A DNA stretch of 64,000 nt from Pseudarthrobacter sp. L1SW (GTDB lineage Bacteria; Actinomycetota; Actinomycetes; Actinomycetales; Micrococcaceae), in the NCBI RefSeq assembly GCF_020809045.1, contig NZ_CP078079.1, positions 3,224,001-3,288,000 of the forward strand. The letters run 5' to 3'. Shown here piece after piece: positions 25,212 through 31,566 of this stretch (position 1 is its first letter; each line of letters begins with the position of its first letter). A model generated the notes under the pieces. That model had not been told where the DNA came from and ran no database searches. It was given only the letters and a program-made list of their open reading frames with translations. The position numbers and the translations under genes are program-made.

Positions 25212-26059
25212 CAGTTCTTTTCTCCGGTCTCGGGGGCGGCGCTGTCAGCAGCGTTCTCGGCCGCGTTCTCGGCAGCATTTTTGGCTGTGTTTTTGTCTGC
25301 GTTCCTGTCCAGGAACCTCTGCATCCGGTCGAACTTGGCCTCGGATTCGAAGAGGATGCCCTGGGCCAGCTGGTCGATCAGAGGGTGTGCTTCCGCAGGG
25401 GCGTGGAACACGGATTTGGTAATCCGTACTGCCAGGGGGTCCTGGCGCCCGATCCTGTCTGCAAGGCTGTGCGCGGCGTCCAGGAGTCCTGCCGGCTCAT
25501 GGACCTCGGTAATGAGGTTCACCGCCAGGGCTTCGTCGGAGCCAAGGACCTTACCGGCCAGCAGGATCTGCTTGGCCACCGGCTCCCCCACCAGTTCCTT
25601 CAGCCGCCAGCTGGCTCCTGCCGCGGCGAGGATTCCCAGCCCGGTTTCCGGATTGCCGATGCGGACGCCGGGGGTTCCGATCCGGAAGTCGGCGGCGTAC
25701 GCGAGCTCCGCCCCGCCACCCAGGCAGTAGCCGTCCAGGGCCGCGATGACGGGCATGGGGAGCTTGGCGATCCGGACGAAGATGGTGGAGTTAATGCCCT
25801 GCAGGGCATCGTCCCGGCGCCGCTCGCGCAGCTGGCCGATGTCCGCACCGGAGGCAAACACCCCGTCCGTCCCGGCAATGATCAGTATTTTGGGATTCTG
25901 TTCCAATGCGGAGCAGACCAGGTGCAGCTCGTCCACCATCTTCTGGTCGATGGCATTGCGCACCTCGGGCCGATTGAGCAGCACCACAACCCGGTCGCTG
26001 CGTTCCTCCACAAGAAGGGTGTGGAACTTCTCCGCGGCCAGGTCCACGGCGCCGGGCAT
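25211..26059 (-). CDS. paaF: Enoyl-CoA hydratase (2,3-dehydroadipyl-CoA hydratase)
   Basis: 282 residues. Crotonase signatures are VLLNRPEVRNAID, FASGADIGQL (oxyanion hole) and ALDGYCLGGGAELAYAADFR (second oxyanion Gly); a Glu in GNPETGLGI is probably catalytic. PaaF hydrates dehydroadipyl-CoA before PaaH acts. The ATG at 26059 overlaps the thiolase stop as TGATG. The last 30 residues are a low-complexity tail with ENAA repeats that is not part of the crotonase fold. A second crotonase (paaG) is not present in the window. Confidence 0.9.
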   Translation of the reverse strand: MPGAVDLAAEKFHTLLVEERSDRVVVLLNRPEVRNAIDQKMVDELHLVCSALEQNPKILIIAGTDGVFASGADIGQLRERRRDDALQGINSTIFVRIAKLPMPVIAALDGYCLGGGAELAYAADFRIGTPGVRIGNPETGLGILAAAGASWRLKELVGEPVAKQILLAGKVLGSDEALAVNLITEVHEPAGLLDAAHSLADRIGRQDPLAVRITKSVFHAPAEAHPLIDQLAQGILFESEAKFDRMQRFLDRNADKNTAKNAAENAAENAADSAAPETGEKN

Positions 26060-27285
26060 CAGACCTTCTCCAGCAGCATCGCGGTGCCCTGCCCCACGCC
26101 GATGCACATGGTGGCCAGGCCAACCTTGGCATCCTCGCGCTCCATGCGCCCCAGCAGCGTGATGGCAATCCTGGCCCCGCTGGAACCCAGCGGATGCCCC
26201 AGGGCGATCGCGCCGCCGTCGTTGTTCACGATGCCCGGCTCAAGGCCCAGGCGCCGGATGCAGGCGAGGGACTGCGTGGCGAAGGCTTCATTAAGTTCGA
26301 CGGCGGCGAGGTCGCCGACGCTGAGGCCGCTGCGCTTGAGGACTTTCTGCGTGGCCGGCACGGGGCCGATACCCATGATCTCGGGCTCGCAACCTGCGGA
26401 GGCGCCGTCGATGATGCGGGCGCGGGGAGTGAGTCCCAGCCGCTCGATGGCCGCTTCCGAGGCGACGATGATCGCCGAGGCGCCGTCGTTGAGCGAGGAC
26501 GAATTGCCGGCCGTAACTACCGACCCACCGTGCGTGACCGGTTTCAGTCCCGCGAGGACCTCCAGGGTGGTGCCCTCGCGCGGGCCTTCATCGGTGTCCA
26601 CGACGTTCTCGGACTTGCGGGTCTTTACTGTCACGGGAACGATCTCATCCTTGAACCGTCCGGCCGCGATGGCGTCCAGGGCCCGCTGGTGGGAGCGGAC
26701 GGCGAAGGCGTCGGCGTCCTCGCGGGAGATGCCGTCCACCCGGGCCACTTCCTCGGCGGTCTCCGGCATGGAGTAGGTCATCTTGCCGTCCCGGGACAGC
26801 TCGCCCTTATGGAACCGGGGGTTGGTGAAGCGCCAGCCGATGGAGGTGTCGAAAATCTGCCCGGGTTTGGCGAAGGCTGCGGTGGGCTTTTCCTGTACCC
26901 AGGGCGCGCGGCTCATCGATTCCACGCCGCCGGCGATGACGATGTCCGCCGCACCGGCCTTGATCATGTGGCTTGCCTGGATGATGGCGCTCAGGCCCGA
27001 CGAGCAGAGCCGGTTCACCGTGATCCCGGGGATGTGGAGGGGAAACCCGGCCAACAGGGTTGCCATGCGGGCCACGTTCCGGTTTTCCTCGCCGGCTCCG
27101 TTGGCGTTGCCCAGGATGACCTCGTCAATGGTGTCCGGATCGAGGCCGGCCCGGGTCACCGCCTCCCGGAGCACCAGGGCTGCCAGGTCATCGGGGCGGA
27201 CCGAGGACAGCGCCCCGCCGTATCTGCCCACCGGCGTTCGTACCCCGCCAACAAGGAAAGCCTGCGGACCTGCGGTTGCAGCCAT
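26059..27285 (-). CDS. paaJ: 3-oxoadipyl-CoA thiolase
   Basis: 408 residues. Thiolase motifs: nucleophile Cys in VNRLCSSGLSAI, NEAFATQ, GGAIALGHPLGSSGAR and the C-terminal Cys in ATMCIGVGQG. It cleaves 3-oxoadipyl-CoA to succinyl-CoA and acetyl-CoA, the last step of the pathway. The ATG at 27285 has GAAGGG seven bases upstream. It heads the coupled operon paaJ-paaF-paaH. Its leader contains a palindromic repeat, with a PaaR-type operator just beyond. Confidence 0.93.
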   Translation of the reverse strand: MAATAGPQAFLVGGVRTPVGRYGGALSSVRPDDLAALVLREAVTRAGLDPDTIDEVILGNANGAGEENRNVARMATLLAGFPLHIPGITVNRLCSSGLSAIIQASHMIKAGAADIVIAGGVESMSRAPWVQEKPTAAFAKPGQIFDTSIGWRFTNPRFHKGELSRDGKMTYSMPETAEEVARVDGISREDADAFAVRSHQRALDAIAAGRFKDEIVPVTVKTRKSENVVDTDEGPREGTTLEVLAGLKPVTHGGSVVTAGNSSSLNDGASAIIVASEAAIERLGLTPRARIIDGASAGCEPEIMGIGPVPATQKVLKRSGLSVGDLAAVELNEAFATQSLACIRRLGLEPGIVNNDGGAIALGHPLGSSGARIAITLLGRMEREDAKVGLATMCIGVGQGTAMLLEKV

Positions 27286-27345
27286 GGAAACACCCTTCAC
27301 GCGATAAACAGCACTGTCATCGGCGGCCGGCAGCTCCCCCCACTC

Positions 27346-27411
27346 CCCAACTAGGTAGCGCTAAGTGTCGTTATGAGCGTCCAAAACGACACTTAGCGCT
27401 ACCTAGTTGGG
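27346..27411. repeat. Palindromic intergenic repeat, copy 2, in the paaJFH leader
   Basis: Left arm begins at 27346 (CCCAACTAGGTAGCGCTAAG) and the complementary arm ends at 27411 in CTACCTAGTTGGG. It is a perfect 27-bp stem around a 12-nt centre. It lies between the PaaR-type operator (27418-27437) and the thiolase ATG, so it is probably transcribed into the paaJFH 5' leader. Confidence 0.9.
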
Positions 27412-27417
27412 TCACTT

Positions 27418-27437
27418 ACCGACCGTTCGTTCTGTAA
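27418..27437. promoter_or_regulatory. PaaR-type operator upstream of paaJFH
   Basis: ACCGACCGTTCGTTCTGTAA, closely matching the site at 18496. On the minus strand it sits just after a TACTAT element that could be a -10 box, so binding would block initiation of paaJFH. Confidence 0.65.
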
Positions 27438-27514
27438 ATAGTACACGGGAGGGGTGATCCGTGGATACCGGATGACGCCTCGGGGACGGTGTGCCCAGGT
27501 ACGCTGCGCCGCCG

Positions 27515-27973
27515 CTACAGCGATTCCGCCTTTGCCGCTATTTCCGTGAGGTCCTTCGCAAGGGCTTTGCGGGTGGCGGCCAGGCCCATCCTGCCGAACA
27601 GCAGCATCATGACCCTGCTGGCCAGGGTGGGCTTGATGACCTCGGCGCCAAACGTGAGGGTGAGGTCCGTTCCGCCGTTGCGCGAGGCAAGGCTGAACCG
27701 TGTTGTGTAGTCCGCGCCGCCCTGGACAGCCTTCACGGTGGTACTGCGGTTCGGCTCGGCTTCGGCCACCCACATCTCCACTGTTTCCGCTTTGCCCAGC
27801 ATTCTCCGGGTCTCTTTCCACCGGGTTCCCTCGCCGTAGGGGCCGTCCGTAAGGAGCTGCACCGAGTCCACGCCGGAGAGGGTCGCTGCGGAGCCCGGGA
27901 TGTCCGTGATGACGGACCAGACTTTCTCGGGCGGTGCCTGGATGTGCTGGGTGAGGCTGAGGCTGTGGTCCAT
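27515..27973 (-). CDS. SRPBCC-family (START-like) protein
   Basis: 152 residues of a helix-grip fold: SLTQHIQAPPEKVWSVITDI at the N-terminus, central beta strands, and a C-terminal long helix starting near RMGLAATRKALAKDL. The family binds hydrophobic ligands in a cavity, and members range from polyketide cyclases to lipid carriers. No function can be assigned. A TAGGCT -10 box ends 7 bases before the ATG with no Shine-Dalgarno site, so it is probably leaderless. It is divergent from the CsbD gene. Confidence 0.8.
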   Translation of the reverse strand: MDHSLSLTQHIQAPPEKVWSVITDIPGSAATLSGVDSVQLLTDGPYGEGTRWKETRRMLGKAETVEMWVAEAEPNRSTTVKAVQGGADYTTRFSLASRNGGTDLTLTFGAEVIKPTLASRVMMLLFGRMGLAATRKALAKDLTEIAAKAESL

Positions 27974-28039
27974 GGTTTCGAGCCTAGCCGCGGGCAGGGG
28001 GATTCAACAGGCACCGCCCGAGCGGGCAATCAGAGCACT

Positions 28040-28069
28040 TGAATTAGTAAGCATGCTTTGTGTTAGTGT
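28040..28069 (+). promoter_or_regulatory. Putative CsbD promoter with a central palindrome
   Basis: TTGAAT (28040-28045) and TTAGTG (28064-28069) are spaced 18 bases apart as possible -35 and -10 boxes. The perfect palindrome AAGCATGCTT (28049-28058) lies between them, a common repressor position. The stretch is clearly more AT-rich than its surroundings. Confidence 0.4.
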
Positions 28070-28114
28070 GAAAATGCATTGTTTGATCAACGGAAACGAA
28101 AGGAGGCCATCACC

Positions 28115-28291
28115 ATGGGCCTCGGAGACAAGATCAGTAACGCAGCAGAAGACATGGGCGGCAAGGCCAAGGAAGCGGCCGGCAACGCCACGGACAATGA
28201 CCGCCTGAAGGCCGAAGGCCAGGCGGACCAGGTCAAGGCCGACGCCAAGAAGGTGGGCGAAAGCGTCAAGGACGAGTTCAAGCGCGACTAG
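28115..28291 (+). CDS. CsbD-family stress protein
   Basis: 58 residues, Lys/Ala/Asp-rich and helical, with the family pattern MGLGDKISNAAEDMGGKAKE, GNATDNDRLKAEGQADQ and a VGESVKDEFK end. CsbD-like proteins are general stress proteins of unknown biochemistry. The ATG at 28115 follows AGGAGG by 8 bases. A strong terminator lies downstream at 28338. Confidence 0.92.
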   Translation: MGLGDKISNAAEDMGGKAKEAAGNATDNDRLKAEGQADQVKADAKKVGESVKDEFKRD

Positions 28292-28337
28292 TCCTTGCTG
28301 GGGCAGCCGCAGCGAACGGCGTGCTGCATCAGCTTGA

Positions 28338-28371
28338 AACGGCGGTGGATCCTGCGGGATCCGCCGCCGTT
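28338..28371 (+). terminator. Terminator downstream of the CsbD gene
   Basis: Hairpin AACGGCGG-TGGATCC / GGATCC-CCGCCGTT type stem around a short loop, followed by TCTGCTGT. It ends the CsbD transcript and lies before the converging dinB gene. Confidence 0.65.
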
Positions 28372-28403
28372 CTGCTGTCCGCGCGCGTGTGAGCGGAGCC
28401 CGT

Positions 28404-29474
28404 TCACCATCCGCTCCGGGTGGGGGTGTGGCCCTGCCGGGAGTCGTCCGGCATCGTCATTTCGGCCCGCAGCCCGAGCAGCCTGATGGGGCGGCCCGGC
28501 TCGATCTTCGCCACAAGGTCGAGGACCCGTGCGAGGACTTCCGAGGGATCCGACGTCTCAGGGATCTTCCGGGCGTACGTCTTGGTGATGAACGGGCTGT
28601 AGCGGACCTTCAGGGTCAGCCCGACCACCGGCCGCCCCTCCGCCGCGACATCCGCCAGCACGTGCGCCGCCAGCTCCCTGACGGCGCCGTCAATCTGCCC
28701 CGGCTCGGTCAGGTCGCGCTGGAAGGTTGTCTCCCGGCTGTGCCCGCGCGCCACCCAGGGCGTGTCATCAACTGTCCGCGCGCCGTCACCCCGTCCCAGC
28801 TGCGCATACCAGGGCCCCATTCTTGGGCCGAACTCCGGCACCAGGTCGTCAGGATTGGACGCGGCCAGCTCGGCGACCGTCCTGATGCCGAGCCTGGCGA
28901 GCCGCTGCGAGACCTTTGTTCCCACTCCCCACAGTTCGATGGTGGGCCGGTTCCCCATGACCTCCAGCCAGTTGCCTTCGGTGAGCCGGAAGACGCCCGC
29001 CGGCTTGCCGAACGTCGTCGCCACCTTGGCCCGGACCAGGGTGTCGCCGATGCCCACACTGCAGTGCAGCCGGGTGGCCCCAAACACGGCGTGCTGCAGT
29101 TGCCGGGCGTAGGCGTCCGGATCGTCCGTCTGCACACCAACAAAGGCCTCGTCCCAGCCGAGGACCTGGACGGTAGCGCCGGGCTGCGAGCGCAGCACCG
29201 CCATAACCTGTTCGGACGCCTCAAGGTACGCCTCGTGGTCCACAGGCAGGATGACGGCGTCGGGCACTTTCCGTGCGGCGATGCGCAGCGGCATCCCCGA
29301 GCCGACCCCGAACGCCCTGGCTTCATAGGAGGCCGTGGACACCACAGCCCGCTCGGTGGGGTCTCCGCGGCCGCCCACGATCACCGCCTTGCCCGCGAGC
29401 TCGGGCCGGCGGAGCACTTCCACCGCCGCGATGAACTGGTCAAGGTCCACATGCAGCACCCACGGTTCGCCCAC
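28404..29474 (-). CDS. Y-family DNA polymerase, DinB2 type
   Basis: 356 residues, a full Y-family polymerase. Metal ligands are Asp10 and Asp12 in HVDLDQFIAAVE and the Asp-Glu pair in GWDEAFVGV. The steric-gate position, aromatic in most Pol IV enzymes, is Ile15 here. Mycobacterial DinB2 has the same HVDLDQF context with Leu and readily inserts ribonucleotides (known), so this enzyme may do so too (inference). Other motifs are STASYEARAFGVGSGMPL and LWGVGTKVSQRLARLGI. There is no obvious beta-clamp-binding pentapeptide at the C-terminus (HTPTRSGW). CAGACT ends 7 bases before the GTG, so it may be leaderless. Confidence 0.9.
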   Translation of the reverse strand: MGEPWVLHVDLDQFIAAVEVLRRPELAGKAVIVGGRGDPTERAVVSTASYEARAFGVGSGMPLRIAARKVPDAVILPVDHEAYLEASEQVMAVLRSQPGATVQVLGWDEAFVGVQTDDPDAYARQLQHAVFGATRLHCSVGIGDTLVRAKVATTFGKPAGVFRLTEGNWLEVMGNRPTIELWGVGTKVSQRLARLGIRTVAELAASNPDDLVPEFGPRMGPWYAQLGRGDGARTVDDTPWVARGHSRETTFQRDLTEPGQIDGAVRELAAHVLADVAAEGRPVVGLTLKVRYSPFITKTYARKIPETSDPSEVLARVLDLVAKIEPGRPIRLLGLRAEMTMPDDSRQGHTPTRSGW

Positions 29475-29528
29475 AAGCCCCAGTCTGCCCCGGCCGCGCG
29501 CTCCGCACCACCGCTCCCCGGGAAACGC

Positions 29529-29569
29529 CGACGGCGGGACTCCCCTCCCAAAGGGGCGCCCCGCCGTCG
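29529..29569. terminator. Terminator-like hairpin after the amino-acid permease
   Basis: 10-bp arms CGACGGCGGG (29529-29538) and CCCGCCGTCG (29560-29569) with a nested CCCCTCC/GGGG inner stem. It lies 22 bases past the permease stop on the minus strand. The outer sequence GCCGTCGTAC recurs near pta. Confidence 0.6.
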
Positions 29570-29591
29570 TACATACTGCTTGGGTGAGCCG

Positions 29592-31055
29592 TTAGCTGTA
29601 CAGCTCGCTCTTCGGCTCGTTGTTCTTGACCTTCTGCCAGCCCAGCCACAGGACCACGGCGAAGAACGGGATGGTGGCCAGGGTCCAGAGGCCCAGGTAG
29701 AACACCTCGCCGGTTTCCTTGTTGGTCATGGTGTCGAAGCCGATCAGGATGGTGATGGCCAGCAGGCCCACCAGTCCCGCCCAGCTGGTCCACGGCGAAC
29801 CGGGCATCGGCAGGCCGGACGTGACACCCTTGCGGCGGCGGAGCACAATCTGGCTGGCGAAGATGGAGCCCCAGCAGAAGATCACGCCGATGGAAGCGGT
29901 GTTAAGGGCGAGATCGAACGCGTGGGATCCGCCCAGCCAGATGTTCAGCATGATGCCCACGAGGTAGAAGGCCGCGATGGCCAGGATGGCGGCGTACGGG
30001 ACGTGGCGGCGGGACATCTTGGTGAGCCACTGCGGGGCGTGGCCGTTGTTGGCCATGGTGCGGAACACGCGGCCGATCGAGTACAGGCCGGAGTTGCAGG
30101 AGGACAGCGCGGCGGTGATGACGATCATGTTCATCACGTCGCCCACCCAGGCCAGGCCCATCTGGCCGAAGACGGTGACGAACGGGGAGGTCCCGGCAAC
30201 GTACTGGTCGGACGGCAACAGCATGGCCAGCAGGGTCACGGAACCGACGTAGAACACCACGATGCGGAGGACGACGGCGCGGATCGCCTTAGGCACTTCG
30301 CGTTCCGGATCCTGCATCTCACCGGCGGTGATGCCGACCAGTTCGATGCCGTTGTAGGCGAAGATCACGGCGTTGAGGACCAGGACCATCACCAGGGCGC
30401 CCTTGGGGAACATGCCGCCTTCGGCTGCAAAGAGGTTGGCAACCGAGGCGTTGCCGTCGCCCACCTGGGCGTTGGTGACCACCATGAAAGTGCCCACCGC
30501 CAGGAAGATCAGGATGGCGCCCACCTTGAGGCAGGAGGCCCAGAATTCGAATTCGCCGAACGCCTTGACGCTCAGCAGGTTCACTGCCACCAGCAGGGCC
30601 AGGGCGGCAATGGCTGAGGCTTCCACCGGAACATTGGGGAAGAAGAACTGGAAGTACAGGCCGATGGCAATCAGTTCGGCGATGCCGGTCATGCCCCAGT
30701 TGATGAAGTACATCCAGCCGGACAGGAAGGCGCCCTTCTTGCCAAACATTTCGCCGGCGTAGCTCACGAAGGAGCCGGAGGTCTGGCGGTACATGATGAG
30801 TTCGCCCAGGGCGCGCATCAGCAGGTAGGCGATGACGCCGGCGATGGCGTAGGAGAAGATCAGGGCCGGGCCGGTGGAGGCCAGCCGGCCGCCAGCACCC
30901 ATGAAGAGGCCGACGCCGATGGCGCCGCCCATGGCGATCATGGTGACATGGCGCCTGCCCAGGGTCTTGCTGTAGCCCTCGGCGCTGAGGGTGGGGTCGA
31001 CGGCGACGGATGGTGCCGTGCGGTTCTCGAGATCTGTGGGGGTAATTTGAGGCAC
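29592..31055 (-). CDS. Amino-acid permease (APC superfamily)
   Basis: 487 residues with about 12 transmembrane helices. The first helix carries IAMGGAIGVGLFMGAGG, and ALGELIMYRQTSGSFVSYA and GIELVGITAGEMQDPEREVPKAI follow, typical of the amino-acid transporter branch that includes AnsP, GabP and ProY. It imports amino acids with protons; the exact substrate is not clear. The GTG at 31055 has AAGGAA five bases upstream, better than an in-frame ATG at 31088. A CRP/GlxR-like palindrome lies at 31100-31115. Confidence 0.9.
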   Translation of the reverse strand: MPQITPTDLENRTAPSVAVDPTLSAEGYSKTLGRRHVTMIAMGGAIGVGLFMGAGGRLASTGPALIFSYAIAGVIAYLLMRALGELIMYRQTSGSFVSYAGEMFGKKGAFLSGWMYFINWGMTGIAELIAIGLYFQFFFPNVPVEASAIAALALLVAVNLLSVKAFGEFEFWASCLKVGAILIFLAVGTFMVVTNAQVGDGNASVANLFAAEGGMFPKGALVMVLVLNAVIFAYNGIELVGITAGEMQDPEREVPKAIRAVVLRIVVFYVGSVTLLAMLLPSDQYVAGTSPFVTVFGQMGLAWVGDVMNMIVITAALSSCNSGLYSIGRVFRTMANNGHAPQWLTKMSRRHVPYAAILAIAAFYLVGIMLNIWLGGSHAFDLALNTASIGVIFCWGSIFASQIVLRRRKGVTSGLPMPGSPWTSWAGLVGLLAITILIGFDTMTNKETGEVFYLGLWTLATIPFFAVVLWLGWQKVKNNEPKSELYS

Positions 31056-31099
31056 AACGATTCCTTGTGGGTTGGGGGTTGGCCGCATCCGGACTACAG

Positions 31100-31115
31100 C
31101 ATGATCCAGCTCACA
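31100..31115. promoter_or_regulatory. CRP/GlxR-like site before the permease
   Basis: Minus strand TGTGAGCTGGATCATG, one half-site perfect and the other near TCACA, compared with TGTGA-N6-TCACA. It lies 45 bases upstream of the permease start. Binding is a guess from similarity. Confidence 0.35.
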
Positions 31116-31230
31116 AAATTCGGGTTTTAGCCGTTGGGGCCACCGTTTGTGAGCGCAATCTTCCGTAAAGCCGAAGCTTCGCGCGGCTCGTCCATCCTAC
31201 AAGACGCTGAGGGGTGCTACGTGACGCGCG

Positions 31231-31566
31231 CTACACCGCACCCGTCTCCAGCACCAGGTTCTGCTGCCCATCCAGGGAAATCCGGTAGGTCCGCAGGGGT
31301 TCCGCGCCGGTGGTGGAACATCCCGACGTGAGGTCGAAAGCGTGCTGGTGCAGCGGACAGATGACCACCTGCAGGTCCACGGTGCCGTCCGCTACGGGCC
31401 CGCCGCGGTGGGGACAGACGCCGGAGACCGCCCGCAGCGAGCCGTCCCGCAGCCGGAAGACGGCCACCTGTTCGCCCCCGACCCCGAAGGCCCGCCCCTC
31501 GCCCATCGGAATCTGGTCGACCGGTCCCAGGACATGGGCGCCGGTACCCGTTCCGGCGCTGCTCAT
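31231..31566 (-). CDS. nirD: Nitrite reductase small subunit (Rieske type)
   Basis: 111 residues. A Rieske-type fold with the cluster ligands in GVCPHRGG and VICPLHQHAFDL. NirD supports NirB in reducing nitrite to ammonium with NAD(P)H in the cytoplasm. The ATG at 31566 overlaps the nirB stop by four bases (ATGA); a longer frame upstream overlaps nirB and is Arg/Ala-rich. Confidence 0.93.
   Translation of the reverse strand: MSSAGTGTGAHVLGPVDQIPMGEGRAFGVGGEQVAVFRLRDGSLRAVSGVCPHRGGPVADGTVDLQVVICPLHQHAFDLTSGCSTTGAEPLRTYRISLDGQQNLVLETGAV

Noticed and set aside
28389..30617. Plus-strand open frame of over 700 codons opposite dinB2 and the permease
   Set aside because: Antisense shadow. Both minus-strand genes have full family motifs.
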